A stretch of DNA of 64,000 nucleotides from an uncultured Lachnospiraceae bacterium (lineage in GTDB: Bacteria > Bacillota > Clostridia > Lachnospirales > Lachnospiraceae). The stretch covers positions 62,001 through 126,000 of the forward strand of contig CAMOWK010000007.1 in the NCBI GenBank assembly GCA_946628415.1. The letters are read 5' to 3'. A program made the translations under genes and the position numbers. This document shows, piece after piece, positions 27,375 to 37,219 of the stretch; position 1 is the stretch's first letter, and each line of letters begins with the position of its first letter. Under the pieces are notes generated by a model. That model made no database searches. It saw only the letters and a list, made by a program, of their open reading frames with translations, and was not told the origin of the DNA.

Positions 27375-29825
27375 TTATGCTTTTGGGAGGTTAACTTTTA
27401 CCTTTTTAAGCTTCCAAATATCCTTAACATACTCTTCAATGGTTCTGTCTGATGAGAACTTACCTGCACATGCTGTATTCATCATTGCCATACGAGCCCA
27501 TCCTGCCTCATCTCTATATGCTTCATCAACACGTCTCTGTGCATCTGCATAAGAATCAAAATCCTTAAGTATGAAGTATACATCCTCTTTTGTAAGTGAA
27601 TCATAAAGATCTCTGAAGAGTTCTGTATCTTCATTGTAAGTACCGTTTATAAGCTGAGTAAGCACACGTCTTACATTCTGGTTTGAGTTATATATATCCC
27701 AAGGATTATATCCGCCCTCACGCTCATACTTCATAACTTCATCAGCTGAAAGTCCGAAGATAAATGCATTTTCAGCGCCTACTTCTTCAACAATCTCTAC
27801 ATTGGCACCATCCATGGTTCCGATTGTAGGAGCACCGTTAAGCATGAACTTCATATTACCTGTACCTGATGCCTCACGGGAAGCTGTTGAAATCTGCTCT
27901 GAAAGATCAGCCGCAGCAACAAGAATCTCAGCATTTGATACTCTGTAGTCCTCTATAAATACAACCTTGATCTTACCGTTAATTGACTCATCGTTATTGA
28001 TAACATCAGCAACTGAGTTGATGAGCTTGATAGTAAGCTTAGCTCTCTTATATCCGGCAGCAGCCTTTGCACCGAAGATGAATGTTCTTGGGTACATATC
28101 AAATGACGGATTCTCCTTAAGCTCGCTGTAAAGATGCATAACATGAAGTATGTTGAGAAGCTGTCTCTTATACTCATGAAGTCTCTTGATCTGAATATCA
28201 TAGATTGAATGAGGATCGATATCGATGCCGTTATGCTCTTTGATATACTCAGCAAGTCTTACTTTGTTCTGATACTTAATGTTCATGAATTCCTGCTGAT
28301 ACTTAGGATCATCAACATGAAGTGCAAGCTTCTTTATCTTGGAAAGATCTGTGATCCAGTCATCACCGATTTTCTCATTAAGCCATGTAGCAAGAAGCGG
28401 ATTACCATGAAGAAGGAATCTTCTCTGTGTAATACCATTGGTCTTGTTATTGAACTTCTCAGGAGTCATCTCATAGAAGTCCTTTAATTCTCTCTTCTTA
28501 AGAATCTCTGTATGAAGTCTTGCAACACCGTTAACCGAGAAGCTTCCTGCTATTGCAAGGTGAGCCATCTTAACCTGTCCGTCATAAAGTATAGCCATAG
28601 ACTTAACCTTATCAGGATTACCCGGATACTTCTTCTCTATCTCAAGAACGAATCTTCTGTTTATCTCTTCTACTATCTGATATATACGTGGAAGAAGTCT
28701 GCTGAAGAGCTCTATAGGCCACTTCTCAAGTGCTTCTGACATGATGGTATGGTTTGTATATGCACAGGTTCTTGTTGTGATATCCCATGCCTCATCCCAC
28801 TCAAGACCTTCCTCATCCATAAGGATTCTCATAAGCTCTGCAACACATACAGTAGGATGTGTATCATTAAGCTGGAATATAACCTTATCAGGAAGATTCT
28901 TTATATCATCGTTATTTTCCTTAAACTTAAGGATTGCTCTCTGTACTGAAGCAGAGATGAAGAAGTACTGCTGCTTCAGACGAAGCTCCTTACCTGAGTA
29001 GTGATTATCATTTGGATAAAGTACTTCTACTATGGTACGTGCAAGATTAGCCTGCTCAACAGCCTTCTCATATTCACCCTTGTCAAATGAATTGAGGTTG
29101 AACTCCTGAGTAGCTTCAGCATCCCAGATACGAAGGGTATTGACTACGTTATTGCCATAACCTACAACCGGAAGATCATAAGGCACAGCTCTTACTTCCT
29201 GATATCCTTCCTGCTTAAATACATTCTTGCCGTTTATATTTTCAACTCTGACATAACCACCGAATTTGACATTTACAGCATATTCAGCACGCTTTACTTC
29301 AAAAGGATAACCATGCTTAAGCCAGTCATCCGGCTCCTCAATCTGATAGCCGTCTTTTATAGCCTGCTTGAACATTCCGTAACGATAACGGATTCCGCAA
29401 CCATATGCAGGATAACCAAGCGTTGAAAGTGAATCAAGGAAGCAGGCTGCAAGCCTTCCGAGACCGCCGTTACCAAGAGCAGGATCTCTCTCCTGATCTT
29501 CGATAAAGTTAAGGTCGAATCCCATCTCAGCGAGAGCTTCCTTAATCTCATCGTAGTAACCTATGTTGATCATGTTGTTACCCATAAGTCTTCCGATAAG
29601 AAACTCCATTGAAAGGTAGTAAACCTTCTTTACGTTCTGCTTCTTGTAAACCTTATGTGTAGCTATCCATCTGTCGATGATATCCTCCTGCACTGTATGT
29701 GCAACTGCCTGGTATACCATCTGTGGTGTTGCTTCGTCCAGAGTCTTTCTGTAAAGAGTCTTTATGTTATTCTTGACTTCTTTTTTGAAATTCTCTTTGT
29801 CGAATTCTGCCATCTTTGCCATCAT
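27375..29825 (-). CDS. glgP: Glycogen/alpha-glucan phosphorylase
   Basis: This 816-residue GT35 enzyme has ERDPALGNGGLGRLAACFLDS near the N-terminus, FQLNDTHPTVCVAELMRIL centrally, and EASGTGNMKFMLNGAPTIGT (about 650-670) with the PLP lysine. It releases glucose 1-phosphate from glycogen or maltodextrin. SD GAGGAGG. It follows ileS by 39 bases with no visible terminator or promoter, so read-through from ileS is likely. Confidence 0.97.
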   Translation of the reverse strand: MMAKMAEFDKENFKKEVKNNIKTLYRKTLDEATPQMVYQAVAHTVQEDIIDRWIATHKVYKKQNVKKVYYLSMEFLIGRLMGNNMINIGYYDEIKEALAEMGFDLNFIEDQERDPALGNGGLGRLAACFLDSLSTLGYPAYGCGIRYRYGMFKQAIKDGYQIEEPDDWLKHGYPFEVKRAEYAVNVKFGGYVRVENINGKNVFKQEGYQEVRAVPYDLPVVGYGNNVVNTLRIWDAEATQEFNLNSFDKGEYEKAVEQANLARTIVEVLYPNDNHYSGKELRLKQQYFFISASVQRAILKFKENNDDIKNLPDKVIFQLNDTHPTVCVAELMRILMDEEGLEWDEAWDITTRTCAYTNHTIMSEALEKWPIELFSRLLPRIYQIVEEINRRFVLEIEKKYPGNPDKVKSMAILYDGQVKMAHLAIAGSFSVNGVARLHTEILKKRELKDFYEMTPEKFNNKTNGITQRRFLLHGNPLLATWLNEKIGDDWITDLSKIKKLALHVDDPKYQQEFMNIKYQNKVRLAEYIKEHNGIDIDPHSIYDIQIKRLHEYKRQLLNILHVMHLYSELKENPSFDMYPRTFIFGAKAAAGYKRAKLTIKLINSVADVINNDESINGKIKVVFIEDYRVSNAEILVAAADLSEQISTASREASGTGNMKFMLNGAPTIGTMDGANVEIVEEVGAENAFIFGLSADEVMKYEREGGYNPWDIYNSNQNVRRVLTQLINGTYNEDTELFRDLYDSLTKEDVYFILKDFDSYADAQRRVDEAYRDEAGWARMAMMNTACAGKFSSDRTIEEYVKDIWKLKKVKVNLPKA

Positions 29826-29864
29826 CTAATCCTCCTCATAATAATTGTAGGGATAAACCGAAAA

Positions 29865-32800
29865 TTAACCAATCACTTCTACGCCAAATGAAACGTCTTC
29901 TCCGTTAATATTCCAATCTTTTGAGAATCCCTTAATATCGCCAACTACTACATTTTCAGCCAGCACGGCTGTCTTAATCTTTTCATTATTGGCTGATACT
30001 ATATCCGCAAGTTTGTCATTGCCACGGATATAAAGATTTATCCTGTCCATTACGTTGAAGTCTGCTTCCTTACGCATGGACTGAATCTTTGAAATAATCT
30101 CTCTTACAAATCCTTCTTCTATAAGTTCCGGTGTAAGTCTCTTGTCTATAACAACGGAAACGTTATTATCGCCTTCCGTTACAAAGTCCTCGGACTCGGC
30201 AACTTCAATGAGAAGATCTTCTTCACCAAGAGCAATCTCAGTATCACCTACAGTGAATTTGATCGCACCATCTCTCTTTAACTCATCCATAAGAGCTCTT
30301 CCGTCAGCGTTTGAAAGATATTCTCTGATTCCGTTAAGGCTCTTTCCGTATTTAGGACCTACTGTTCTCAGCTGAGGTTTAATTATATATGCTGAGAATT
30401 CTGAAAGGTCATCACGCCACTCAACCGATTTAATATTAAGCTCATCCTTGATTACATCAACAAAGTAGCTGCTGAGCTCTTTTTTCGATTTAACATACAT
30501 TTTTGCGATAGGCTGTCTGTTCTTAATGTTTGAAGTATTTCTCGCTGCACGTCCGAAAACAACTATCTTAAGAACGCTGTCCATACTCTCTTCAAGATCC
30601 TTATCGATATACTCCTGAACTACCGTAGGGAAGTCGCAAAGATGAATACTGATAGGTGCATCTTTATCTATATTTCTTACCAGGTTCTGATATATGCTTT
30701 CTGCCATAAACGGAATCATCGGTGCAGCCACTTCAGAAACAGTTACAAGCGCAGTATAAAGAGTCATGTATGCATTTATCTTGTCCTGAGGCATATCCTT
30801 TACCCAGTAACGCTCACGACATCTTCTTACATACCAGTTACTCATATCATCAACAAATTCAGCAAGAACCTTTGCAGCCTCCGGAACCTTATAGCTTCCA
30901 AGATTCTCATCGAATTCTTTAACAGCAGTATTAAGTTTACTGAGAAGCCATTTATCCATAACCGAAAGCTTGTCATAGATAAGCTCATGGTCAAGCGGAT
31001 TAAACTGGTCTATCTCTGCATAAAGTGTATAGAAGGCATATGTATTCCAGAGTGTTCCCATGAACTTTCTCTGGCCTTCTGTTATGGCATCTTCATGGAA
31101 CCTGTTCGGAAGCCATGGTGCCGAATTGGTGTAGAAGTACCATCTTATAGCGTCTGCACCGTACTTACCGAGTGCATCCATAGGATCAACTGCGTTGCCC
31201 TTGGATTTACTCATCTTCTGTCCGTCCTTATCAAGCACGTGGCCGAGAACGATAACGTTCTTGTAAGGCGCCTTGTTGAAGAGCAGTGTTGATTCAGCCA
31301 TAAGTGAGTAGAACCATCCTCTGGTCTGATCAACTGCCTCGGAAATGAAATCTGCAGGGAAGTTATCCTCAAAAATTTCTTTATTCTCAAATGGATAATG
31401 CCACTGTGCAAAAGGCATTGCTCCTGAATCAAACCAGCAGTCGATAACTTCAGGCACTCTCTTCATGTCATGTCCGCAATCAGGACAGGTGCAGTAAATA
31501 TCATCTACAAATGGTCTGTGAAGTTCTATATCAGCCGGAACTTCCGAATATTCGGTCTCACCGTTTTTCTTTAGTTTACCCTTCTCACGAAGTTCAGCTA
31601 TGGAGCCGATGGATATCTGCTTTCCACAGTCAGGGCATTCCCAGATATTAAGCGGTGTTCCCCAGTAACGGTTACGGGAAATGCCCCAGTCCTGAACATT
31701 CTTAAGCCAGTCACCGAAACGTCCCTTGCCGATTCCTTCAGGAATCCAGTTAACCGTGTCATTATTCTTAACCATCTCTTCGGATACGGCTGTCATCTTT
31801 ATGAACCATGATTCTCTTGCATAGTAGATAAGAGGTGTATCGCATCTCCAGCAGAAAGGATAATCATGCTCGAATTTCGGAGCTGAGAAGAGAAGCCCTC
31901 TTTCCTCGAGATCAACCAGAACCTTAGGGTCTGCATTCTTTACAAAGAGTCCTGCAAAAGGAGTCTCTTCTGTCATATTACCCTTGCCGTCTACAAACTG
32001 AATAAACGGAGAATCATACTTACGTCCCACACGTCCGTCATCCTCACCAAATGCAGGAGCGATGTGAACTATACCTGTACCATCTTCCATGGTAACGTAA
32101 TTATCGCATACTACAAAATGAGCTTTCTTGTGCTGCTTCTCAGCCTTTTCTCCTGCACATTTAAAGAGCGGCTCATATTCTTTATATTCAAGGTCTGTTC
32201 CCTTATACTCTTCAAGGATCTCATATGCTTTTCCGTCTGCATTTGCAGCAAACTTTGCATTTCCGTCCTTATCCTTCTCCGAAAGAAGTCCGCCTATCAC
32301 CTTCTCAAGAAGTGCTTTTGCGAGAATGTATGTATAGCCGTCAACAGCCTTAACCTTAACGTAAACTTCATCAGGATTAACGCAGAGAAGTGTGTTGCTC
32401 GGAAGTGTCCATGGAGTTGTCGTCCATGCAAGGAAGTAGAACTGCTCCTCTCCCGGTGCAACTTTCGCCTTAAATCTTACAACAGCAGAGCGTTCCTTAA
32501 CTGCCTTATAGCCCTGGGCCACCTCATGACTTGAAAGAGGGGTTCCGCAGCGAGGACAGTAAGGTACTACTTTAAAGCCCTTATAGAGAAGGCCTTTATT
32601 CCATATCTCTTTAAGAGCCCACCACTCTGACTCGATATATTCATTATGATAAGTAACATATGGGTCATCCATATCAGCCCAGAATCCTACCTTACCGGAG
32701 AACTCTTCCCACATGCCTTTATACTTCCAGACAGATTCTTTACATTTGCCGATAAATGGCTCTATACCGTATTCTTCTATCTGTTCCTTGCCATCAATAC

Positions 32801-33101
32801 CAAGAAGCTTTTCCACTTCAAGCTCAACCGGAAGTCCGTGAGTATCCCAGCCTGCCTTACGTATGATCTTGTGCCCTTTCATGGTCTGGTAGCGCGGAAT
32901 CATATCTTTGATTACACGGGTTAATACATGTCCTATATGAGGAGTACCGTTTGCAGTCGGAGGTCCGTCATAAAATGTATATGTCGGAAGATCCTTTTTC
33001 TCCTCTATACTTTTTTCGAAAATTTTGTTCTCTTTCCAAAACCGGAGAACCTTTTCCTCATTTGTTACAAAGTCCAGCTTTGGGGAAACCTTATCGTACA
33101 T
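29865..33101 (-). CDS. ileS: Isoleucyl-tRNA synthetase, type 2
   Basis: The 1078-residue class I synthetase has the HIGH motif at 55-58 (PPTANGTPHIGH), KMSKS at 629-633 and the editing domain between them. GWDTHGLPVE rather than GWDCHGLPIE, and overall length, place it in the type 2 (eukaryote-like) IleRS, which is naturally common in clostridia and generally insensitive to mupirocin. CPRCGTPLSSHE and CPDCGHDM are zinc-type motifs. The roughly 100-base leader lacks the T-box sequence AGGGTGG and terminator expected of many clostridial synthetase genes. Confidence 0.97.
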   Translation of the reverse strand: MYDKVSPKLDFVTNEEKVLRFWKENKIFEKSIEEKKDLPTYTFYDGPPTANGTPHIGHVLTRVIKDMIPRYQTMKGHKIIRKAGWDTHGLPVELEVEKLLGIDGKEQIEEYGIEPFIGKCKESVWKYKGMWEEFSGKVGFWADMDDPYVTYHNEYIESEWWALKEIWNKGLLYKGFKVVPYCPRCGTPLSSHEVAQGYKAVKERSAVVRFKAKVAPGEEQFYFLAWTTTPWTLPSNTLLCVNPDEVYVKVKAVDGYTYILAKALLEKVIGGLLSEKDKDGNAKFAANADGKAYEILEEYKGTDLEYKEYEPLFKCAGEKAEKQHKKAHFVVCDNYVTMEDGTGIVHIAPAFGEDDGRVGRKYDSPFIQFVDGKGNMTEETPFAGLFVKNADPKVLVDLEERGLLFSAPKFEHDYPFCWRCDTPLIYYARESWFIKMTAVSEEMVKNNDTVNWIPEGIGKGRFGDWLKNVQDWGISRNRYWGTPLNIWECPDCGKQISIGSIAELREKGKLKKNGETEYSEVPADIELHRPFVDDIYCTCPDCGHDMKRVPEVIDCWFDSGAMPFAQWHYPFENKEIFEDNFPADFISEAVDQTRGWFYSLMAESTLLFNKAPYKNVIVLGHVLDKDGQKMSKSKGNAVDPMDALGKYGADAIRWYFYTNSAPWLPNRFHEDAITEGQRKFMGTLWNTYAFYTLYAEIDQFNPLDHELIYDKLSVMDKWLLSKLNTAVKEFDENLGSYKVPEAAKVLAEFVDDMSNWYVRRCRERYWVKDMPQDKINAYMTLYTALVTVSEVAAPMIPFMAESIYQNLVRNIDKDAPISIHLCDFPTVVQEYIDKDLEESMDSVLKIVVFGRAARNTSNIKNRQPIAKMYVKSKKELSSYFVDVIKDELNIKSVEWRDDLSEFSAYIIKPQLRTVGPKYGKSLNGIREYLSNADGRALMDELKRDGAIKFTVGDTEIALGEEDLLIEVAESEDFVTEGDNNVSVVIDKRLTPELIEEGFVREIISKIQSMRKEADFNVMDRINLYIRGNDKLADIVSANNEKIKTAVLAENVVVGDIKGFSKDWNINGEDVSFGVEVIG

Positions 33102-33182
33102 ACGAAACGTCCCTTTCTAATAGTATAATCTTTGTCCGAATATCCTCGGAAACCGCCTTGGGCAGTGATATTAAAACCACAA

Positions 33183-33249
33183 AAAATCGCCCATACTATT
33201 CGCAATTATACCATTTTGAATGATATATGTCTAGCATATGGGCGATTTT
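33183..33249 (-). terminator. Terminator of the Na/Pi gene enclosing the ileS promoter
   Basis: On the minus strand a perfect 13-bp stem (33237-33249 with 33183-33195) flanks a 41-base loop, with the 3' arm ending in a U-run. It follows the Na/Pi transporter stop by 17 bases. The loop contains a complete promoter (separate entry). Confidence 0.7.
33205..33233 (-). promoter_or_regulatory. Predicted ileS promoter
   Basis: TAGACA (33228-33233) and a perfect TATAAT (33205-33210) are spaced 17 bases apart. Both lie in the loop of the terminator hairpin of the preceding gene. Transcripts from here carry only the 3' arm of the hairpin. Confidence 0.7.
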
Positions 33250-33266
33250 ATTACTTTCACTGTATT

Positions 33267-35411
33267 TTATTTTTCTTCGTGTTTCTTTTTCTTCTTTCCG
33301 CTGTCCTTGGTCTTGTCCTGTTTTTTTACCGGCGGTTTTTCTTTAACCTTCTCTTTTACATTTTCTTTTGCTTTTTGTTTGATGCTTTCTTTCTGCTTTT
33401 TAACATTCTCCTTAATGCTTTCCTTCGGCTTTTTTGCATTTTCCTTAATGCTTTCCTTAGGATTCTTTGCATTTTCCTTTATGCCTTCCTTAGGATTCTT
33501 TGCATTTTCTTTTTCTATACTATTATCTGCAACGATTTCAGGAGTTACAGCTTCTCCTGAAGTCTTCTTCCCGCTTTCTCTCTCTTTTCTCATCAGGTTA
33601 TACTTCTCGATTTCTTCAGGAGTAAGAGGCTTCTCGATAGGCTCTATGAACTGGGACTCATAATAGTGATACATCGCTCTGTATTCTTCACTGAATCTGT
33701 CCGCAGCGTGTCCATGCATTTCATCGAAATTCTTATCACCTGCAACCTGTTTTACAACATGAAGAGCGATATTCTTTGAATGACCTGCTATCCTGTCAAA
33801 GCATGTAAGAAGGTCAAAGAGTGAAACTCCGCCTTCAATACTGCATGTACCTGCCTGGAGTCTGTCAACATGATGTGACTTGATCACTTCTTTAAGGTTT
33901 TCTATTGTTTCCGCAAGCGGCTCAACTCTTGTAGCAAGGCTGTCATCACCGTTAAGGAAGGAAGTAAGAACCGTATCTATCGTGTATTCGACAGCATCCA
34001 TTATGGTATCAACTTCCTTATGTCCTGCAGGCGAGAAATGAATGTTCTGTTCATTCTTCTCTCTTGCAACAAAGGCTATGTTCATACAGTAGTCTCCCAT
34101 ACGCTCAAGATCGCCTATGGAATTAAGTATGGCATTCATGAGGAACTTATCATTCCTTGTAAGTCTCTTTCTGTCTATCCTTATGATATATGCCGAAAGA
34201 GCCGTCTCACATTTATCAATAAATGCTTCGTTTTCCTCAAGCCTTGGGAACTTATCCGCATCATAATCATAGATAAGGGAAGTAGCGTTCTTGTAGTTTT
34301 CAAAGATCGCATTTCCCATCTTTGATATAAGATTACGGCACTGCTCAAGTGCTATAGTAGGAGTATTAAGAAGCAGATCGTCCAGCTTCTCGAACTCTTT
34401 ATCCTGCTCACTTACTTCGTCCGTACCGATTATCTTCTCGCAGAGCTTTTCAATCTGCTTTGTAAAGAAGAGCATGAATATACTGGTTATAAGGTTGAAT
34501 GCCAGATGGAAATTCGCTATATCTCCTCTGTTAACAACCTTCGTCATTGCCGGTATGCCAACCGTATAGTATATAGCGTAAATGACTGTCATAAAAACTA
34601 CGGCACCGAATACATTAAAGAGAATATAGCTTACCGACACCCTCTTTGCCTTTTTATCCGACCCGAGCATTCCAAGTACTATAGGCGTACATTTACCTAT
34701 ATTCATTCCGATTACTATAGGAATCGTAGTAGCGTAGGTTACTGTACCTGAAGCCGAAAGAGCCTGAAGTATACCAACGGATGCACTTGAACTCTGAATT
34801 ATGAGAGTCAGCACAAGTCCGATTAAAAATCCAAGGAAGGGGTTTGAAAATGAAACAAAGATTTCCTGAAATTTAGGAGATTCCTTAAGTGGTTCAAAAA
34901 CACTTTCCATAAAGTGCATACCATAGAAAAGTTCACCAAGTCCGACTATAATTCCGGCCGTATGCTTTACGTTCGGCTTTTTGGCAAACAGCATCATGAC
35001 AGCACCTATTCCGACAAGCATAGGTGCAAAAGATGAAGGCTTTAGCAGCTGAAGAATAATATTATCAGATCCCAGATCACCGAGACGAAGAATCTGACCT
35101 GTTACGGTACTGCCGACATTTGAGCCGAATACAACAGGGATAGCCTGAGTAAGCTGCATAATTCCGGCATTAACGAAACCACATACCATAAGTGTCGTAG
35201 CCGCCGAACTCTGAATAATACCTGTAACTCCTGTTCCGAATGCCCAGCCTTTGAGACGTCCGGTCACTTCACTTTTTCCTATCGTAACCTTCTCGAGAGC
35301 TTTCTCAAGACCGCTTCCGGCCAGTTTATTCAGTGACGAGCTCATAAGGCTCATTCCGCAAAGAAAAAGTCCAAGTCCGCCAAAAAGCTGTAAAATCGAA
35401 ATAATGTCCAT
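33267..35411 (-). CDS. Na/Pi cotransporter family protein with PhoU domain and repeat tail
   Basis: The 714-residue protein has an N-terminal NptA/YjbB-type membrane domain (about 1-320) with the duplicated motifs GIIQSSAATTLMVCGF and LIIQSSSASVGILQALS, the QSSS signature of Na+/phosphate cotransporters. A PhoU-like helical domain follows (about 350-560: RMGDYCMNIA, HSKNIALHV). The last 120 residues are Lys/Glu-rich, with four or five copies of an 11-residue unit like KNPKESIKENA. The substrate is probably phosphate; the tail is unusual. A likely promoter sits 35-70 bases upstream (TTTACA, then GATAAA). Confidence 0.88.
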   Translation of the reverse strand: MDIISILQLFGGLGLFLCGMSLMSSSLNKLAGSGLEKALEKVTIGKSEVTGRLKGWAFGTGVTGIIQSSAATTLMVCGFVNAGIMQLTQAIPVVFGSNVGSTVTGQILRLGDLGSDNIILQLLKPSSFAPMLVGIGAVMMLFAKKPNVKHTAGIIVGLGELFYGMHFMESVFEPLKESPKFQEIFVSFSNPFLGFLIGLVLTLIIQSSSASVGILQALSASGTVTYATTIPIVIGMNIGKCTPIVLGMLGSDKKAKRVSVSYILFNVFGAVVFMTVIYAIYYTVGIPAMTKVVNRGDIANFHLAFNLITSIFMLFFTKQIEKLCEKIIGTDEVSEQDKEFEKLDDLLLNTPTIALEQCRNLISKMGNAIFENYKNATSLIYDYDADKFPRLEENEAFIDKCETALSAYIIRIDRKRLTRNDKFLMNAILNSIGDLERMGDYCMNIAFVAREKNEQNIHFSPAGHKEVDTIMDAVEYTIDTVLTSFLNGDDSLATRVEPLAETIENLKEVIKSHHVDRLQAGTCSIEGGVSLFDLLTCFDRIAGHSKNIALHVVKQVAGDKNFDEMHGHAADRFSEEYRAMYHYYESQFIEPIEKPLTPEEIEKYNLMRKERESGKKTSGEAVTPEIVADNSIEKENAKNPKEGIKENAKNPKESIKENAKKPKESIKENVKKQKESIKQKAKENVKEKVKEKPPVKKQDKTKDSGKKKKKHEEK
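33380..33513. repeat. 33-bp tandem repeat in the Na/Pi transporter tail
   Basis: About four copies of a 33-base unit (encoding KNPKESIKENA and variants) occur in tandem in frame. Copy number is likely to vary by slippage. The encoded segment is charged and helix-prone. Confidence 0.8.
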
Positions 35412-35506
35412 ATTTCTCCTCTGAAATCCTCTGTCTTTTTATTTTTAAAATTACCAACCGTCACGATTTTATCATTTGTATAGTATTCATGTAAAGAAAA
35501 ATAAAA

Positions 35507-37219
35507 CTAACAGTCTATAGCACTGTAATAAGATTCCATCATCGGTCTGGCAGCGATATAGTATTTTTTTAATTTTTCATCAAATTGTCTGCCCATACCA
35601 TCCATGATGATCTTATCAGCTTCTTCAAATGACATCTTATCTTTATAAACCCTCTTGCTGACAAGGGCGTCATAAACATCGGCAATTGCCATTATTCTCG
35701 CCTCAAGCGGAATCTCTTCTCCTTTTAAACCTTCAGGATATCCCGATCCATCCCATCTTTCATGATGATAATGCGCTACATTTTCGGCTATACTTTTAAA
35801 GCTGTCATCATCCGTTTCAGCCAGTATCTCATGAATAATCTTGGCGCCTTCAGCTGCATGTGTTTTCATCTTCTCATATTCTTCATCAGTAAACTTTCCC
35901 GGTTTTCTGAGGATTGCATCATCTACAGCTATCTTTCCAAGGTCATGCATTGGCGCCGCCTTTATGATATCCCTGCAGAATTCTTCTGAAAGCCCAAGTA
36001 AACTGTCTTTCTTCATTTCATCAATAAGGATCCTGACTCCTATGCTGGTACGTCTTATGTGCCCTCCGGTAGAATTATCTCTTGATTCAACCATGGTAGC
36101 CATGCTGAGGATGAGATTGTCATGCATTTCAACTATATGTTTTGTCTTTTTTTCAACCTCTTCTTCAAGCTGGCTGTTATACTTATCAAGAAGTCTTACG
36201 TACTTCTGATTCTTGGTATCATCAGTAAGGAAAACCTGGTATCCCCTTTTCTTCTTATCGTCATATAAATAATTAACATTTACCAGATACATTCTGTCAT
36301 CATCAGGGTTATCAGAGATACTTCTAATATAGAGATTGCGTCCGGCCTTTTCATCCTCCGCAAAATGTTTAATCCAATGCAGAACTGTTTTACCGAGCGT
36401 TTCATTTCCGATAAGACTTTCATCCACAGTGAGCGACCTTAATTCCGGGATAATATCTTTCGCGGTCTCATTGCTTCCCAGATAATGATATTTGAAGTCA
36501 CAGGATACAAATCCGGTTTCTCCGGTCTGCACCATGGAATCAATAACCATATCGCTGACATTGTACATGCTCATCCTTTTTACAATGAAAATATAGACTA
36601 TCTGGGCAAATACAAATGTAACCGGCATTATCTCATATTTTCCCCTTACCAAAGCCGTACCAAAGAAACCGAATACGGAAATTATCTCCGGAAGAAAGAG
36701 AAGATAAAGAACCCTGTTTGATATCTGCTTCTTTTTGAATAAGCTGTAGATTATTGCCGTTATACCTATGGCAAAGTAAATTCCTACCGTTATATAGAAA
36801 ATACTGTGAAGCGGTCCGTAGGTTTTAACGATAATACGTCCGTCCCCCAAAAATTTAAGTGTAATATCCTGATAGTAGTAAGGTTTATTGCCTATCGTAA
36901 GTATTATGCTGTAGAAAAATGAACAGATTAAAAACCCGGTAAGTCTGATCCATTTTTTAACCTCAATATTGCAGAGACTCATTATACACATCGTAATAAA
37001 GTAAATAAGATAACAGCCACCGATGTAATAAATCTTAATCCCGGCAATCAGGGTATCGACATCTTCAGCATTTCCGAAAATCATGAAGCCCAGATTAGAG
37101 ATCGGAATAAGAATAAATATCGCTGTAATATTGATATCAAAATGCTTATGCCATAAATAAAGATATAAAGATGTTAGAATAATTGAAACTATGAATATTA
37201 TTTCATAATAGTAATTCAT
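35507..37219 (-). CDS. HD-GYP phosphodiesterase with 7-helix membrane sensor
   Basis: The 570-residue protein starts with about seven membrane helices (1-225), resembling the 7TM region of histidine kinases. A PAS-like segment (about 230-355), a coiled coil (KYNSQLEEEVEKKTKHIVEM) and an HD-GYP domain follow. The domain shows H425-D426 in APMHDLGKIA and HHERWDGSGYP about 60 residues later. HD-GYP enzymes degrade cyclic di-GMP. The ATG overlaps the patB stop in ATGA. The family is clear; the signal sensed is unknown. Confidence 0.9.
   Translation of the reverse strand: MNYYYEIIFIVSIILTSLYLYLWHKHFDINITAIFILIPISNLGFMIFGNAEDVDTLIAGIKIYYIGGCYLIYFITMCIMSLCNIEVKKWIRLTGFLICSFFYSIILTIGNKPYYYQDITLKFLGDGRIIVKTYGPLHSIFYITVGIYFAIGITAIIYSLFKKKQISNRVLYLLFLPEIISVFGFFGTALVRGKYEIMPVTFVFAQIVYIFIVKRMSMYNVSDMVIDSMVQTGETGFVSCDFKYHYLGSNETAKDIIPELRSLTVDESLIGNETLGKTVLHWIKHFAEDEKAGRNLYIRSISDNPDDDRMYLVNVNYLYDDKKKRGYQVFLTDDTKNQKYVRLLDKYNSQLEEEVEKKTKHIVEMHDNLILSMATMVESRDNSTGGHIRRTSIGVRILIDEMKKDSLLGLSEEFCRDIIKAAPMHDLGKIAVDDAILRKPGKFTDEEYEKMKTHAAEGAKIIHEILAETDDDSFKSIAENVAHYHHERWDGSGYPEGLKGEEIPLEARIMAIADVYDALVSKRVYKDKMSFEEADKIIMDGMGRQFDEKLKKYYIAARPMMESYYSAIDC

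Noticed and set aside
30642-31292. 216-codon plus-strand frame
   Set aside because: It lies antisense within ileS, whose conserved motifs are continuous there.
33102-33250. T-box riboswitch upstream of ileS
   Set aside because: The leader is short, lacks the T-box core and has no competing terminator/antiterminator.
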